Origin: Gamsiella multidivaricata
Lineage: Eukaryota > Mortierellomycota > Mortierellomycetes > Mortierellales > Mortierellaceae
Length of the DNA: 64,000 nucleotides
Assembly: GCF_025024155.1 (NCBI RefSeq)
Contig: NW_026251775.1
Location: 124,001 to 188,000, forward strand
Direction: 5' to 3'
Under the pieces are notes generated by a model. It saw only the letters and a list, made by a program, of their open reading frames with translations. It had not been told where the DNA came from and made no database searches. The position numbers and the translations under genes are program-made. This document shows, one piece after another, positions 46,867-59,123 of the stretch (position 1 is the first letter of the stretch; every line of letters starts with the position of its first letter).

Positions 46867-49552
46867 ATGTGGGGCAACGACGCTGACAGGAAGCATCGAC
46901 TCGAGGAGATCCTCCAGCGAGAGGACCACAGCGAGAGCGAGAGCGAGAACGACAATTCGAACAGCAACGGCGGCGACAAGCACCCAAAGTCCGAGAGCGA
47001 CAATGACGCCCACATGGACGATGAGGACCTGGCTGCTGCCCAGGCCACCGCCGAGGGCTTCTGTGTCGAATGCAAGGACCAGGAATCGTTCTATTCGTGC
47101 GAACAGTGTGCGGAGGACTTTTGTGAGGTCTGCTATGGTATGTTCCATTCCAGAGTTTGTTTCGAACAAACCATCCATCCATCTGCAGCAAACTGCAGCT
47201 CATCAAAAAAAAGAAGCTCGCCCTTGACACTGATCTCCTCATGTTGCTCCATCACTTTTCTCGACTGAAACCCCCTCAACCCCTCCCTCCCCCTCACCCA
47301 TAGCGATGCTCCACCGTACCGGAAACCGTGCTCGCCACCTCAAAAAGGAGATCTTCAAGCCCAATGGAAAACCACAGACGCTCGCCCCCGCCACCGCCAC
47401 CAACGGGATTTCAGCCTCGACCTCGACCTCGAAGGGCAGTTCCTTGAGTGACGAGACCTTGAAGGATCTTCCCGAGTCCAAGGTGATCGTCTCGAGCGGA
47501 TCCTCGACCTTTGGGGATTGGGTCATTGACCGATCAAAGTATATCCCCATGCGTTTGGATCTGACGGAGCGAAAGCTCTTGCGGCTGTGAGTTTTGTCGG
47601 TTGATCACGAAAGAAATGCTTGGACTATTTTTTCTATCTTGTTCTCCACTTCCCCCCCCCTTCTCTTGTGTAATTTCGCTAATGACGCCCTGTACGCTCT
47701 AACTTTATGGACTAAAATAGTCTTGAGGCTGCACTGAATGTGAGCGAGTATACGGACAAGGTCGATATTCTCTCCTACACCAGCAAATCCAAACGGATCA
47801 TCCATCAGATCAAGGATCTATGCGCCATCATTTCAGGACTTGTAGGTGTGTACCAACAGGATACTGCAACGGATTAACAGAGACGAGAAAAAAAAAGGAA
47901 AACCAGCAGGAGGAAAAACCAAATTCATTCACCAGTTTGTTCGCTCCTTTTGTGCCGATTTTAGTGGCCAACGACTACCGCCGTGGACAAGAGTTATTTG
48001 CGGAAAAGTCCTTTGAGGATAACGAGGAGTTCTTCCAGATCATTTTTGAGATTGGTCGTCGCCACAAAATCATGAACCCCGAAAAGATGAGAAGCGCCTA
48101 CGGAAAGCTCATGTACCTGCTGATGGACTCGACCATGGACGAAATCGAGTCGACATTGGGCTTCAGCTGTGTGATTCCGATCAAGACCGTATACTCTTTT
48201 CTGAAGAGCCGTGATGGATTGGAGATACTGAGGAACGATCTCGTTGCGGATGCCACAAAAGAAATTGTCGCCGACGGCAAATCCCGTCAACAAATCCAGC
48301 AGGAGATCCGGAGCAAGGAGCGGGCTATCGAAGCACTTAGTCGGAAATACGCCAACGAGAACCTGACGCCGGACGAGATCAAGGTCTGCCTGTACTCTAT
48401 CGGTGACAATCACAGCTTCTTGAGGACGAACCGGTAAGTACACGAGTTGCGGCGTCGACTTTTTTGTGAGGCGTCTTGTATCCCCTGGCTTTTGTAGTGG
48501 CTCCATTGAACTAATTTACATCGACATCTCCACGTGTAGTGATCCTTGCGACAAGATGCTCAAATATCTGACAACATACTTCCAGCCAACAACGGTCGAG
48601 GAAGGTTTCTCGCTCGCGATTCAGTCCGGCCGTCAAGGCGCTCGATTGACCCACAACCACGAGACACAGTACTGGTACATCAACCAAACCCTCAACCTCT
48701 GGCGCGAGATCGCCCATGAGATGTTCTATCTCTGGATGCTCTCTGACGACGACATGCTGAATAACGACTACCGACTCCGCGACACTGGTCAGGGGTTGCA
48801 GCGTCTCCAGCACTGCCCTGCGGTGTCGAAGGCGATGCATACGATTCTGCACAAGGCACAGCAGAAGGCAGGATACTGGGTGGGCAGCTCTGTGATCCAT
48901 CTGGGGGACAGTAACGTCCCGAATGCGTTCATGTTCATTGACAAGTACAACCAGGTGGCGAGGATATTGAACCCGATCATTCTGACACTGGAGAAGATTG
49001 ACAGTATCGCCAAGGACGAGGGTATTCATGCCTATATCCGCGACAGCTTTGGAGGGGTGACGAATTTGAAGAAGACGATTGTCTGCGACTTTTTCCGCAT
49101 GGCCTTTGATGGATCTGGTGCCGACAACTTTTTCTCTGCTGGTATGTTTTGAGGATGTGCTTTTTTTGCAGCGCCGAGTAGGGAGCATGGACGCAAGACC
49201 GAGTCTACATCGACGATCTGTGTACCTTTGTTTTAATTTTTTTTTGTTTCTTTCTTTCTTCTCGCGTGCTAGGATCCTGTATTGACGGAAGATTGACATC
49301 TGCCTGGAACTGGTGCTCACAGATCGAAAAGAAGCCCTTCTTCCCGATCTTTTTACTCACTGTAAGTGAAATCATTCTTTTGTTGGCAAGGACCTCGAAG
49401 GGAGGCAGGCAGCCAGTCTATTTGATGCATGAAAAAAAAAAGTCAGTTAACTAATGTTTGCTGTCTATTGCGATATTTCTTTCTTTCTTTTCATATGTAT
49501 ACATGTATATGTCTAGGGATTTACTGGATTCGATGGCGAGACGTGGTCGTAG
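46867..49552 (+). CDS. B-box zinc finger plus DUF2009 (UPF0652) protein
   Basis: Seven exons (46867..47137, 47304..47586, 47721..47845, 47965..48433, 48540..49141, 49273..49361, 49517..49552) sum to 624 aa with matching phases. The N-terminus is acidic/Ser-rich, then a B-box-like zinc site: FCVECKDQESFYSCEQC, followed by CEVCY and, after the intron, MLHRTGNRARH. The DUF2009 region covers the rest: NDYRRGQELFAEKSF, IFEIGRRHKIMNPEKMRS, YGKLMYLLMDS and DPCDKMLKYLTTYF. It ends with LGDSNVPNAFMFIDKYNQV, RLTSAWNWCSQIEKKPFF and GFTGFDG. Proteins of this kind are conserved in fungi and plants (S. pombe UPF0652 type); their role is not established. No defect was seen. Confidence 0.82.
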
Positions 49553-51425
49553 ACACTCATCCCCCTTACATTCAAGTACTTAAAACAGCTATTATAGAAA
49601 CGCCTCGATTGCTTTGGATATTTTGCAAAGAGATAAAATAAACCAAAGGTTAGAAGAACCCGATAAGGAGCGACAATTGGTCCCCCTATTTTTGCACTGC
49701 ATTTTCACCACAGCACTCATGCCCAAGGAAGCAAAAAGGGCTCTTGTGCGACATTCCCCCTCCTAAAAAGGACAGTGCGTCCAGGCACCTGCCAACTATC
49801 TCACTTGAAACATCTCGAATCTTTCTTTGCACGAGGACAACTTTGTAGACCCCCCGCAATTGCTAGCCTTCCATACCAGCCCCTCACCATCCTCCCCTAG
49901 AACCTCGATCCTCTTCGAACGGGGACCCCGCAAGTGCAACACACCAACACCAACATACACAGAAAAAAATAAACACAAAAGAAGCCCGAAGAGCAGCCCT
50001 GGTCCAAACCTGTCGCATCCATATCCCCGTCGTTTTCGGAAACCGGTTCCCGCCAAAGAAACCGCCACATGTGCCGATGGAAGAGTCCGCGGGACGAAGG
50101 ATCAGAGAGCCAGACGTAGCAACATTTACTGGACGACGGAAACCAGGGAGTCAAGTAGATAGTTCTGTAACGTATGTTTAGGGTGGAAGGATATTTATCA
50201 AAGGCACCCAAGTGTGTGGTATCTAATTCTGTGCACACACCCCCACTGCCTCCAGAACCAAAGGGACCCATTGTGGTCGTGCCAGTTTCGATCTCATTGG
50301 CATGAAGTGGAACGACTGTTGTTTTCTTTCATTCCTAAGCATCCGAGAGCCCATTATACGTTACACGAGGGCGAGGGAGCAATCTGACTGCAAGTTTGGC
50401 ACTCTTTCCCCCTCTTCTCACATTTTCCCACTTTCCTACCTTTCCCACTTTCCCACCTTTCCACTTTCCCACTTTCCCTTCTCCCCACATCCACCCTTCC
50501 TTAATCCACCCTTCCTTGATCCATCAGGAACTGTCTCGTATCTCTTTCATCTTTTCTCGCTCTTCTGTCTGTCTCAAGTGCGTCTCTGCTCCATCTCAAT
50601 AAGCACAGCCCAGCGGTGACTCATTGGTAACGAAGACACGATTTATCTGCCAAAGCCCCACCCCTGAATGTGCCTGAACAACCACAGTCGAGTCAAGGAG
50701 TGCTAATGCTAGAATGGCCGAGATCAGGAGAACAGCCTATTCATGTGCAATGGATAATAATCCCTTCTTTCATGCTCACAGGAATCTCTGCTAGAAGTGA
50801 CAGGGAAGCGAATATCCCTTCACTCGACCCGCCTTGTTCGTGTGCAGACCGTCTTCAATAAAGAATTGGGATAGAAAACGTTTCATAGGGGCGGACCATT
50901 TCCTCAGCTGGTGAAAGAAACTCGAGAAACAGATTCCTGTTGAGGTGAGGCAGTGTTTCTTGTCAGTCGATAGTAGCCTGCCTATAGGCATGTTTTAAGG
51001 TTATTTAATTCTTCATGTCTTCACAATTGGGCAGTTGGTATATATCGCTGCTAGGAAGGAGGCACGGAGAGGACAAATTATTCAGGACTACCTCTGCATC
51101 TAACCAAAGGAAACAAAGAGTCGAATAAACACTTCCGAGGTAGGGGGCGCCATCACTTGGCAGAGCAGCCACATATGATCTAGTTCATGCAGCTGCTATG
51201 TATATCAATGGTTATATTTACCATAGTTCATTCTGCTCCCACTGCGTCTGTAGTATACCAGCCCACTGCGACTTGTTGGTCCCCATTGTGTTACTGAAGT
51301 GCCTGTCAAGTACAAGTACGTATACTGGTACTCACACAAGTAGATTAATCGACTCACAAGGTCACTAATATCGTCGCCATCTGCTCTATGATAACAGGAG
51401 AACCCATGCCCCTCAGAGAAGCAAC
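49553..51425. other. Intergenic region and promoter of NLR copy 1
   Basis: From about 50339 the sequence is duplicated upstream of the second NLR gene (58092 onward); the left 0.8 kb is unique. It contains stacked CTTTCCCAC-type pyrimidine words at 50400-50500. No gene was recognised. Confidence 0.5.
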
Positions 51426-54400
51426 ATGTTTGACAGAGTTTTTTCATCGCCGCGAAAGGCTCTCTTGCCACAAAAGGAGTTGGAACTCGCCAACTTTCAC
51501 ATGGAGAATGCGCGTAAAACCAAGGATCGGGAACTTGCATTAGCGTTGTGCGACGATGCGGAGACTGCGTTATCCCGGATGAAAAGAGCTGCGAAAAAGA
51601 TTCTTACAACTCCCTTGTCCGTCGAGGATCAAGCCCTGCGCGATGGATTCGCTGGCGCCTGCCTCGAGCACGGCAACTTGTTGGATAGCTTAGGATATAG
51701 TGAAATGGCGCAGGCCAGCTACAAGAGAGCAGAAAAATGGGGGTAAGTGACAGAATACCTGCGCTCTGCTGGTTCGCATTAGCCCGGCTAGATCATACGT
51801 CGCATCTAATGCATCTCTCAATTTTGTTGACTGGCCCTCTGACTTCAACAGCCATGTGCGTCCTACAAAACATCCGGGTCCTGCAGTTTCATCTGTCACC
51901 GACAGCGCCCGCCGCGACATGGCACGGATCTCTAAGGATATCTTTCCCGATGACATGCGTCTGCCCACCGTCAAGATCGCGTTGCCAGAGGCAGATGAGC
52001 GACTCTGCGATACTTCCCAGCTCGCTTACTGCCTTGGTCTTCTGCAAGTGACGCCGTCGCCCGAAGAGGTCTTTGAGCCAGCAGCAGGAAATTGGGTGAA
52101 ATCCATAGAGAAGAATGCAGAGGAGAAGGAGAGGCTCAGGACGCTGGCGACAGATGTGATCCGGGCATTCACTCGTGATGAGCTCAGGGATGCCAATGCC
52201 GTCGCAGAAGTCGTGTGCCTGGCCCCAGTCCTTGAAAAGGAATATTTCCACTCTCTACTCATGCTGTTTGTCGATGGCGTTGACAAGTCCAGTCTGCTGG
52301 ATGTGCAGTCCCTCGAAGGACTGGCGCAGTTGGTCCAAAGTGCTCCCGAGGGCTACCTCGACTCGGATGACCTAGCCAGGATCCTGAACAGCCTCAACAC
52401 CCGCTTACAGGATACTCACACTCAGTCTTCAGATCACATCGGCCGTCTCACGCTCGCAGTGTCCAAAGTCCTGGATGCCATGGCCGATACCAAGGTCTCA
52501 GGCTTAAAGCGTGTAGAGCTGCACGAGCCACTCTCTGCCTATTTGAATGGACTACAAGGCAGCAGTGACCCTTACTTGGTGTACCAGGCTGCCTACGCCT
52601 TCCAAGCACTGCAGTGTGTCCCAGACAACGAATCACCATGGCAAGCAACAATGCGGCGCACTGGAATTGTGTTGAAGGGCGTCTCGGGACTAGTTAGTGC
52701 TGTAAAAGGTCTGGACGTCAACGGCTTCATCACAGGACTCAGTCATCTTCAGGAGGGACTGGGAGAGGTGATCCAGGTAGCGAAAATCGGTTACGAAGGC
52801 GTGAGCGCACTGGTCGAGAGTGGACAAGGACTGCTGGAATCTCTCAAAGTCGGTCTCAGCTTCAACCAGAAACGTGCCTGGTACACAGCTCTGCGCGGAG
52901 CAGACACACTGCTGCGGGACGGTCAACTTGCCAAGTTCAAGACCCTGGTCTGCGAAGCGCCTTGCCGGCGTGATCTAGCATTTCAACTAGGAGTATGCCA
53001 GCGCCTGGGGGACCTTGCGGCCAATCCACTGTGGGACATAGAGTCTCGCCAAGGTGCTGTTGCGTTTCTGGGCGAGATGTACCGAAATGATGCAGAGTGG
53101 GGTCAGCAAGCTCTCGTCAAGCAATGGATCCTTGACATCCTTATGCAGTTGGCTTCGACATTTGGCTCAGCTATGCCAGGTATGTATGATGAACATGAAC
53201 GGATACGTGAGAGGCTCTTGCCTTATTATGAGGTATGGAGTTCACCGCCTAGCAGGTACTAATAGCTATGCTATATTCTATTCTGGTCTATGCGATACAT
53301 GGTGTAGTCGTCGAATCTTTGTTGCAAGAGCTGGAATCGAATGGCGATGAGACGAAAAGGGTTCTTTATCAGGACTGCCGAGAGGAAAATCGAAGCCTAC
53401 ATCCGCTGCAGGTCGCCTTGCCAACTGTCGCGTCCCCGTCATTGCTTGATCTTGTCCAGAACAAGCCCGATGTAGAAGCCGACCTGAGACGACTGAGAAA
53501 GCAACGATTGAAGGAACGAGGCAAAGTCGTGTACATCCCTCCTCAAGCCAAGGCTAACCTGCAAGCGTCCGATGACAACTTGTTCGACTTGACAAAAGAA
53601 GTTGAAGCCTTCCTGAGCAGTGACCGTAAGGTGATGCTCCTGCTAGGCGATTCGGGTGGAGGCAAGTCGACCTTTAACCGGCAGCTCGAGTGCGACTTGT
53701 GGGATGCCTACAAGAAAAAGGAAGGCAGGATTCCGCTCTTTATCAGCTTGCCTGCAATCGACAAGCCAGAACAGGATCTGATTGCTAAACATCTACGGAA
53801 GGCAGAGTTTACCGAGCCCCAGATCCGAGAGCTGAAGGACTACCGCAGATTCATCTTGATTTGCGATGGATATGACGAGAGCCAGCAGACACACAACCTG
53901 TACACGAGCAACCGACTGAATCAGGAGGGAGGATGGAGGGCTCAGATGGTCGTTAGCTGCCGCAGCGAGTACCTTGGGCTTGATTATCGGGATCGGTTCC
54001 AGCCAGCAGATGGCAATCACCAAGCAGAACCAGCGTTTCAAGAGGCGGTCATTGCACCATTCTCCATGGATCAAATTCAAGAGTACATAAGGAAATATGT
54101 GTCCGCGACCAGACTGCTCTGGCAGGTGACGGACTACTTGAAGGCCCTGAATCTGATTCCCAGCCTGCAGGACCTGGTCAAGAACCCCTTTATGTTAACG
54201 CTGTCCTTGGAGGTACTGCCGCGCATGGTGGATCCAGGACAAGACCTCTCGGCCGTGCAGGTCACGCGAGTCGCGTTGTATGACCAGTTTGTGGAGCAAT
54301 GGTTGGAGCGAGGCAAGAAACGGCTCGTTGAGAAGAAGGACTTGAGCTACCAAGAGAAGAAGGTGTTTGAGAACTTGTCGGACGATGGTTTTGCACAGAA

Positions 54401-57344
54401 CGGAGTTGCCTTTCTGAAAGCGTTAGCGGTAGCGATGTACGAGAAGCAAGCGGGCAATCCGGTGGTCGAGTACTCGCCCTTTCGCGATCAAGGGACATGG
54501 AAAGAAGATTTCTTTAGCCGAGAGAACGAGAAGCAGCAGCTCTTGCGTGAGGCATGTCCTCTGACGCGCAGTGGCAATCAGTACCGGTTTATCCATAAAT
54601 CACTGTTGGAATACTGCTTGGCCCGTGCGGTATTTGAGCCGCGAGATGGAGAGAACGCGAGTCGCGCGGCCTCGCCTCAAGCCCTGCCACGTCGAGGGAG
54701 CGTCCATTCCGTCATGAGCTTCGAAGACCAGGCTACTGTAGAGGAACCCGTGGCATCCACTGCACAGGCCGTGCTCGATTCGCCCCTGGCACGAAGAAGC
54801 TTTGCGGGCGAGCCGTCGATTCTGCAATTCTTGGCAGAGCGTGTCCAACAGAAACCTCTCTTCAAGCAGCAACTGCTCGCCACGATCGAATGCTCCAAAA
54901 CCGACAAAGAGGCACGCAAGGCGGCAGCCAATGCGATCACGATATTGGTCAGAGCGGGGATGCCGTTTATGGGTGCAGATCTGAAAGGCATCCGGATTCC
55001 AGGAGCGGACCTGAGTGGGGGCCAATTCGATTCTGCTCAGCTACAAGGGGCAGATTTGAGAAAAGTCAAGCTTCGCAATATTTGGCTGCGTCAGGCCAAT
55101 TTGAACGACGCACAGATGTCGGGTGTGCAGTTTGGGGAATGGCCGTACCTCATAGAAGAAAGCAGTGTAAGTTCCTGCGCGTATTCGCCAGATGGGAAGT
55201 TCTGTGCGGTAGGCCTCAAGGACGGCACGATCAGCGTGTATGACACTTCGACTTGGACAAAAGCCCACACCTTGTACGGTCATACCGACTCAGTTTGGAG
55301 CGTGGTGTATTCGCCCAGTGGCCAGCAGATCGCCTCGGGAAGTCGGGACGAAATGGTGCGACTGTGGGATGCGCAAACCGGTGCACCCGGTCTGATCTTA
55401 AGCGGCCATACCAACTGGGTTATGAGCGTGGTGTATTCGCCCAGCGGCCACCAGATCGCCTCAGGCAGTAGCGACAGCACGGTGCGACTGTGGGATGCGC
55501 AAACCGGTACACCCGGTCCCATCTTAAGCGGCCATACCTCCGATGTTACGAGCGTGGTGTATTCACCCAGCGGCCAGCAGATCGCCTCGGGAAGTGACGA
55601 CAGCACGGTGCGACTGTGGGATGCGCAAACCGGTGCACCCGGTCCCATCTTAAACGGCCATACCAGAGAGGTTACGAGCGTGGTGTATTCACCCAGCGGC
55701 CAGCAGATCGCCTCAGGCAGTAACGACAGCACGGTGCGACTGTGGGATGCGCAAACCGGTGCACCCGGTCCCATCTTAAACGGCCATACCAGAGAGGTTA
55801 CGAGCGTGGTGTATTCGCCCAGCAGCCAGCAGATCGCCTCGGGAAGTTGGGACAACACGGTGCGACTGTGGGATGCGCAAACCGGTGCACCCGGTCCCAT
55901 CTTAATCGGCCATACCTTCGCTGTTATGAGCGTGGTGTATTCGCCCAGCGGCCACCAGATCGCCTCGGGAAGTGGCGACGAAACGGTGCGACTGTGGGAT
56001 GCGCAAACCGATGCACCCGGTCCCATCTTAAGCGGCCATACCAACGGTGTTACGAGCGTGGTGTATTCGCCCAGCGGCCAGCAGATCGCCTCGGGAAGTT
56101 GGGACAAGACGGTGCGACTGTGGGATGCGCAAACCGGTACACCCGGTCCAATCTTAAGCGGCCATACCGGAGAGGTTATGAGCGTGGTGTATCAGCCCAG
56201 CGGCCAGCAGATCGCCTCAGGCAGTAACGACAGCACGGTGCGACTGTGGGATGCGCAAACCGGTACACCCGGTCCCATCTTAAGCGGCCATACCTCCAAT
56301 GTTACGAGCGTGGTGTATTCGCCCAGCAGCCAGCAGATCGCCTCAGGCAGTAACGACAGCACGGTGCGACTGTGGGATGCGCAAACCGGTGCACCCGGTC
56401 CCATCTTAAACGGCCATACCAGAGAGGTTACGAGCGTGGTGTATTCACCCAGCGGCCAGCAGATCGCCTCAGGCAGTAACGACAGCACGGTGCAACTGTG
56501 GGATGCGCAAACCGGTGCACCAGGCCCCATCTTAAGCGGCCATACCTCCTATGTTGACAGCGTGGTGTATTCGCCCAGCGGCCAGCAGATCGCCTCGGGA
56601 AGTTGGGACGAGACGGTGCGACTGTGGGATGCGCAAACCGGTGCACCAGGCCCCATCTTAAGCGGCCATACCTCCTATGTTGACAGCGTGGTGTATTCGC
56701 CCAGCGGCCAGCAGATCGCCTCGGGAAGTATGGACTGCACGGTGCGACTGTGGGATGCGCAAACCGGTGCACCAGGCCCCATATTAAGCGGCCATACCAG
56801 AGAGGTTACGAGCGTGGTGTATTCGCCCAGCGGCCAGCAGATTGCCTCGTGCAGTCACGACAACACAGTGCGGCTATGGGATGTGAATTCGGGTCAATGT
56901 TTGGCAGTTGTTCAAGGTTTCCATGGGCCAATCAGAAGCATCACCTGGAGTGCTACTCTAAACGGCACCTATATCGCAACCGGCTGTGAGGATAAGTCTG
57001 TTCGCATGTGGCAGGTCATAGAAGAGGATGACCGCTATCAGGTGCGCCTGCATTGGAGTTCGATGCATGACAGACTTACCGTGTCAAATACCTTTATCCA
57101 AAACGTGCAAGGCTTAAGCAGGATAAACATGCGGCTATTAGAACAACGCGGCGCTGTGGGCGAGCCCATTCCGCCTTTGGGCTTCCGCGAGGCGAGCAAA
57201 AAGCTAATGACCATGGCGTCCGTAGCGTATAAACTCAAGGCGCCGTCAAACCACAGTATGATGGATACCGCTGCCACGGTCGATTCTCCCGCTGTGCAAT
57301 CAGCAAAGCCGGTCGACTCGGCGGATGTCTTTCCGCTTGCTTGA
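51426..57344 (+). CDS. NLR-like receptor: TPR/ARM-like helices + NACHT + pentapeptide + high-identity WD40 (copy 1)
   Basis: STAND-type receptor expected to oligomerise on ligand binding. Exons 51426..51742, 51852..53179 and 53308..57344 give 1893 aa. Apparent stops near 53260 lie in intron 2 (GTATGT, branch TACTAAT, GTGTAG). Domains: 1-106 helical with a TPR-like hairpin (HGNLLDSLGYSEMAQASYK); about 107-600 ARM/HEAT-like helices; NACHT with P-loop GDSGGGKST (about 662-670), Walker B FILICDGYDE (to about 739) and NPFMLTLSLE; a helical end FIHKSLLEYCL; pentapeptide-like repeats (GADLSGGQF, QGADLRKVKL, about 1102-1155); one degenerate WD40, 13 near-identical 42-aa repeats (about 1206-1751) and a final divergent blade. 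No HET, Goodbye or Patatin effector domain was seen. Likely roles, by analogy with HET-E, are allorecognition or defence. Confidence 0.88.
55278..56915 (+). repeat. WD40-coding array, 13 x 126 bp (NLR copy 1)
   Basis: Thirteen direct 126-bp units in frame, each encoding GHTxxVxSVVYSPSG, then IASGSxDxTVRLWDAQTG. Third-codon positions are largely identical between units, so the array is kept similar by unequal crossing-over or conversion. Differences concentrate at repeat residues 4, 5, 7, 23 and 25, counting the Gly of GHT as 1. Array length is expected to differ between isolates and to be collapse-prone in assembly. Confidence 0.95.
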
Positions 57345-59123
57345 AAGCTGAAGGTAATGCAGATTGGAAGTTAGCAATGGTATCTTGACTTTTTGTCATT
57401 GCCAGTCTTTTTGCGCATGGATTGTGCTTTCTAACGACAATATACAGAGTAGTCTTTGTCCATGACAAGTTCACAAATTAAGAGTGGTAGTCAAGAGCAC
57501 AAACTAAAGCACCCAATGGGTTTGAAAAACCAAAGAACAGGAGCGAAAGCGATAAACAATGAAGAGATCAAAGCTAGGGTGTGGGGTATTGTTCGCCCGT
57601 AAATGTTGACCACGGCACCTCGCTGTCTTAAGTAATACGCGCAGGAGAAACATAGGTCTTCCGATTTTAAGCAATTCCCTCGCGAAGAGTATCGTCTCAG
57701 CTTCCTTCACCGACCCTGGCCGATATCACCAGCACCACCGCTGCGACCAACGCCAGATCTACAGCCAATAACGCGCTCGCCATACTGAAGCAGAATTCAG
57801 TAAGCGTTGGATTGTGTACCCACTAAGGGAACGTGAGCTGGGTCTAGACCGTCGTGAGACAAGTTAGATTTATCCTATCGATAAAGTATTGCAATAGTAA
57901 ATGAACTTAGCACGAGAGAAACCGTTCATTCGGATAACTGGTATTTGGGCCTGCCTGAGCAGGCAATGGCCCGAAGCTATCATCCGTTGGATTATGGCTG
58001 AACGCTTCAAAGTCAGAATGATGCTGATTGTTGTTAGAGTTCGTTGGCTAATTGCACAATTCTCAGTGCTGTTGATTTCCTTCTCTCCTTTGCATCCGAG
58101 TCCATTACACGTTGCACGAGGGCGAGGGAGCAATCTGACTGCAAATTTGGCACTCTTTCCCCTCTTCTCACACTTTCCCGCTTTCCCACTTTTCTATTTT
58201 CCACTTCCCCTTCTTCCCACATCCACCCTTCCTCAATCCATCAGGAACTACCTCGTATCTCTCATCTTTTCTCGCTCTTCTGTCTGTCTCAAGTACGTCT
58301 CTGCTCTATCTCAATATGCACAGCCCAGAGGCGACTTATTGGTAGTAAAGGCACAGTTTATCTGCCAAAGCCTCATCCCTGAATGTGCCTGAAACAACCA
58401 CAGTCGAGTCAAGAAGTGCTAATGCTAGAATGGCCGAGATCAGGAGAACAGCCCGCTCATGTGCAATGGATAATAATCCCTTCTTTCATGCTCACAGGAA
58501 TCTCTGATAGAAGTGACGAGGGAAGCGAATATCCCTTCACTCGACCCGCCTTGTTCGTGTGCAGGCCGTCTTCAACAAAGAATTGGAGTAGAGAACATTT
58601 CATAAGGACGGACCATCTCCTCGGCTGGTGAGAAACAGATTCCTGTTGAGGTGAGGCAGTGTTTCTTGTCAGTCGATAGTGGCCTGCCTATAGGCATGTT
58701 TTAAGGTTATTAATCCTTCATGTCTTCACGATTGGGCAATTGGTAGATATTGCTGCTAGGAAGGAGGCACGGAGAGGACAAATTATTCAGGACTACCTCT
58801 GCATCTAACCAAAGGAAACAAAGAGTCGAATAAACACTTCCGAGGTAGGGGGCGCTATCACTTGGCAAAGCAGCCACATATGATCTAGTTCATGCAGCTG
58901 CTATGGATATCAATACCATAGCTCATTCTGCTCCCACAAGGTCTTTAGTATACCAGCCCACTGCGACTTATTGGTCCTCATTGCGTTATTGAAGTGTCTG
59001 TCAAGTACAAGTACGTATACTGGCTACTCACACAGGTAGATTAATCAACCCCACAGAGTCACTAATATTGCCCCCATCTGCTCTATGATAACAGGAGAAC
59101 CCCTCCCCCCTCAGAGAAGCAAC
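57345..59123. other. Spacer between the two NLR genes
   Basis: About 1.8 kb. The first 0.75 kb is specific to this spacer and carries the 80-bp dispersed repeat. From 58092 it repeats the 5' flank of NLR copy 1, with small indels. No additional gene was recognised. Confidence 0.5.
57940..58019 (+). repeat. 80-bp dispersed repeat, copy 2
   Basis: Second copy of the sequence at 30009-30088, with about four mismatches in 80 bp. It keeps the GCCTGC-CTGA-GCAGGC hairpin. It lies just outside the left edge of duplication unit 2, about 1.1 kb before the NLR copy 2 start codon. It has no counterpart upstream of NLR copy 1. Confidence 0.8.

Larger units (their letters stand above)
50339..57344 (+). 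repeat. Tandem segmental duplication, unit 1 (NLR gene with 5' flank)
   Basis: The left edge is near GCATCCGAG at 50339 and matches 58092; upstream of these points the sequences differ. The unit carries about 1.1 kb of 5' flank and the whole gene. Start codons are 7698 bp apart. Exon 1 (317 bp) and exon 2 (1328 bp) have identical lengths in both copies. Confidence 0.88.

Noticed and set aside
53180..53307. Premature stops that would split NLR copy 1 into two genes
   Set aside because: They lie in an intron with GTATGT donor, TACTAAT branch site and GTGTAG acceptor; the paralog has the same intron with different stops.
55280..56107. Minus-strand repetitive open frame opposite the WD40 array
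   Set aside because: The 126-bp units lack stops on both strands; the sense WD40 reading is the real one. Same for 56192-56530 and 63397-63933.
55278..56915. Possible CRISPR or satellite array
   Set aside because: Units are contiguous, 126 bp, in frame and encode canonical WD40 blades; no spacers, and this is a eukaryotic genome.
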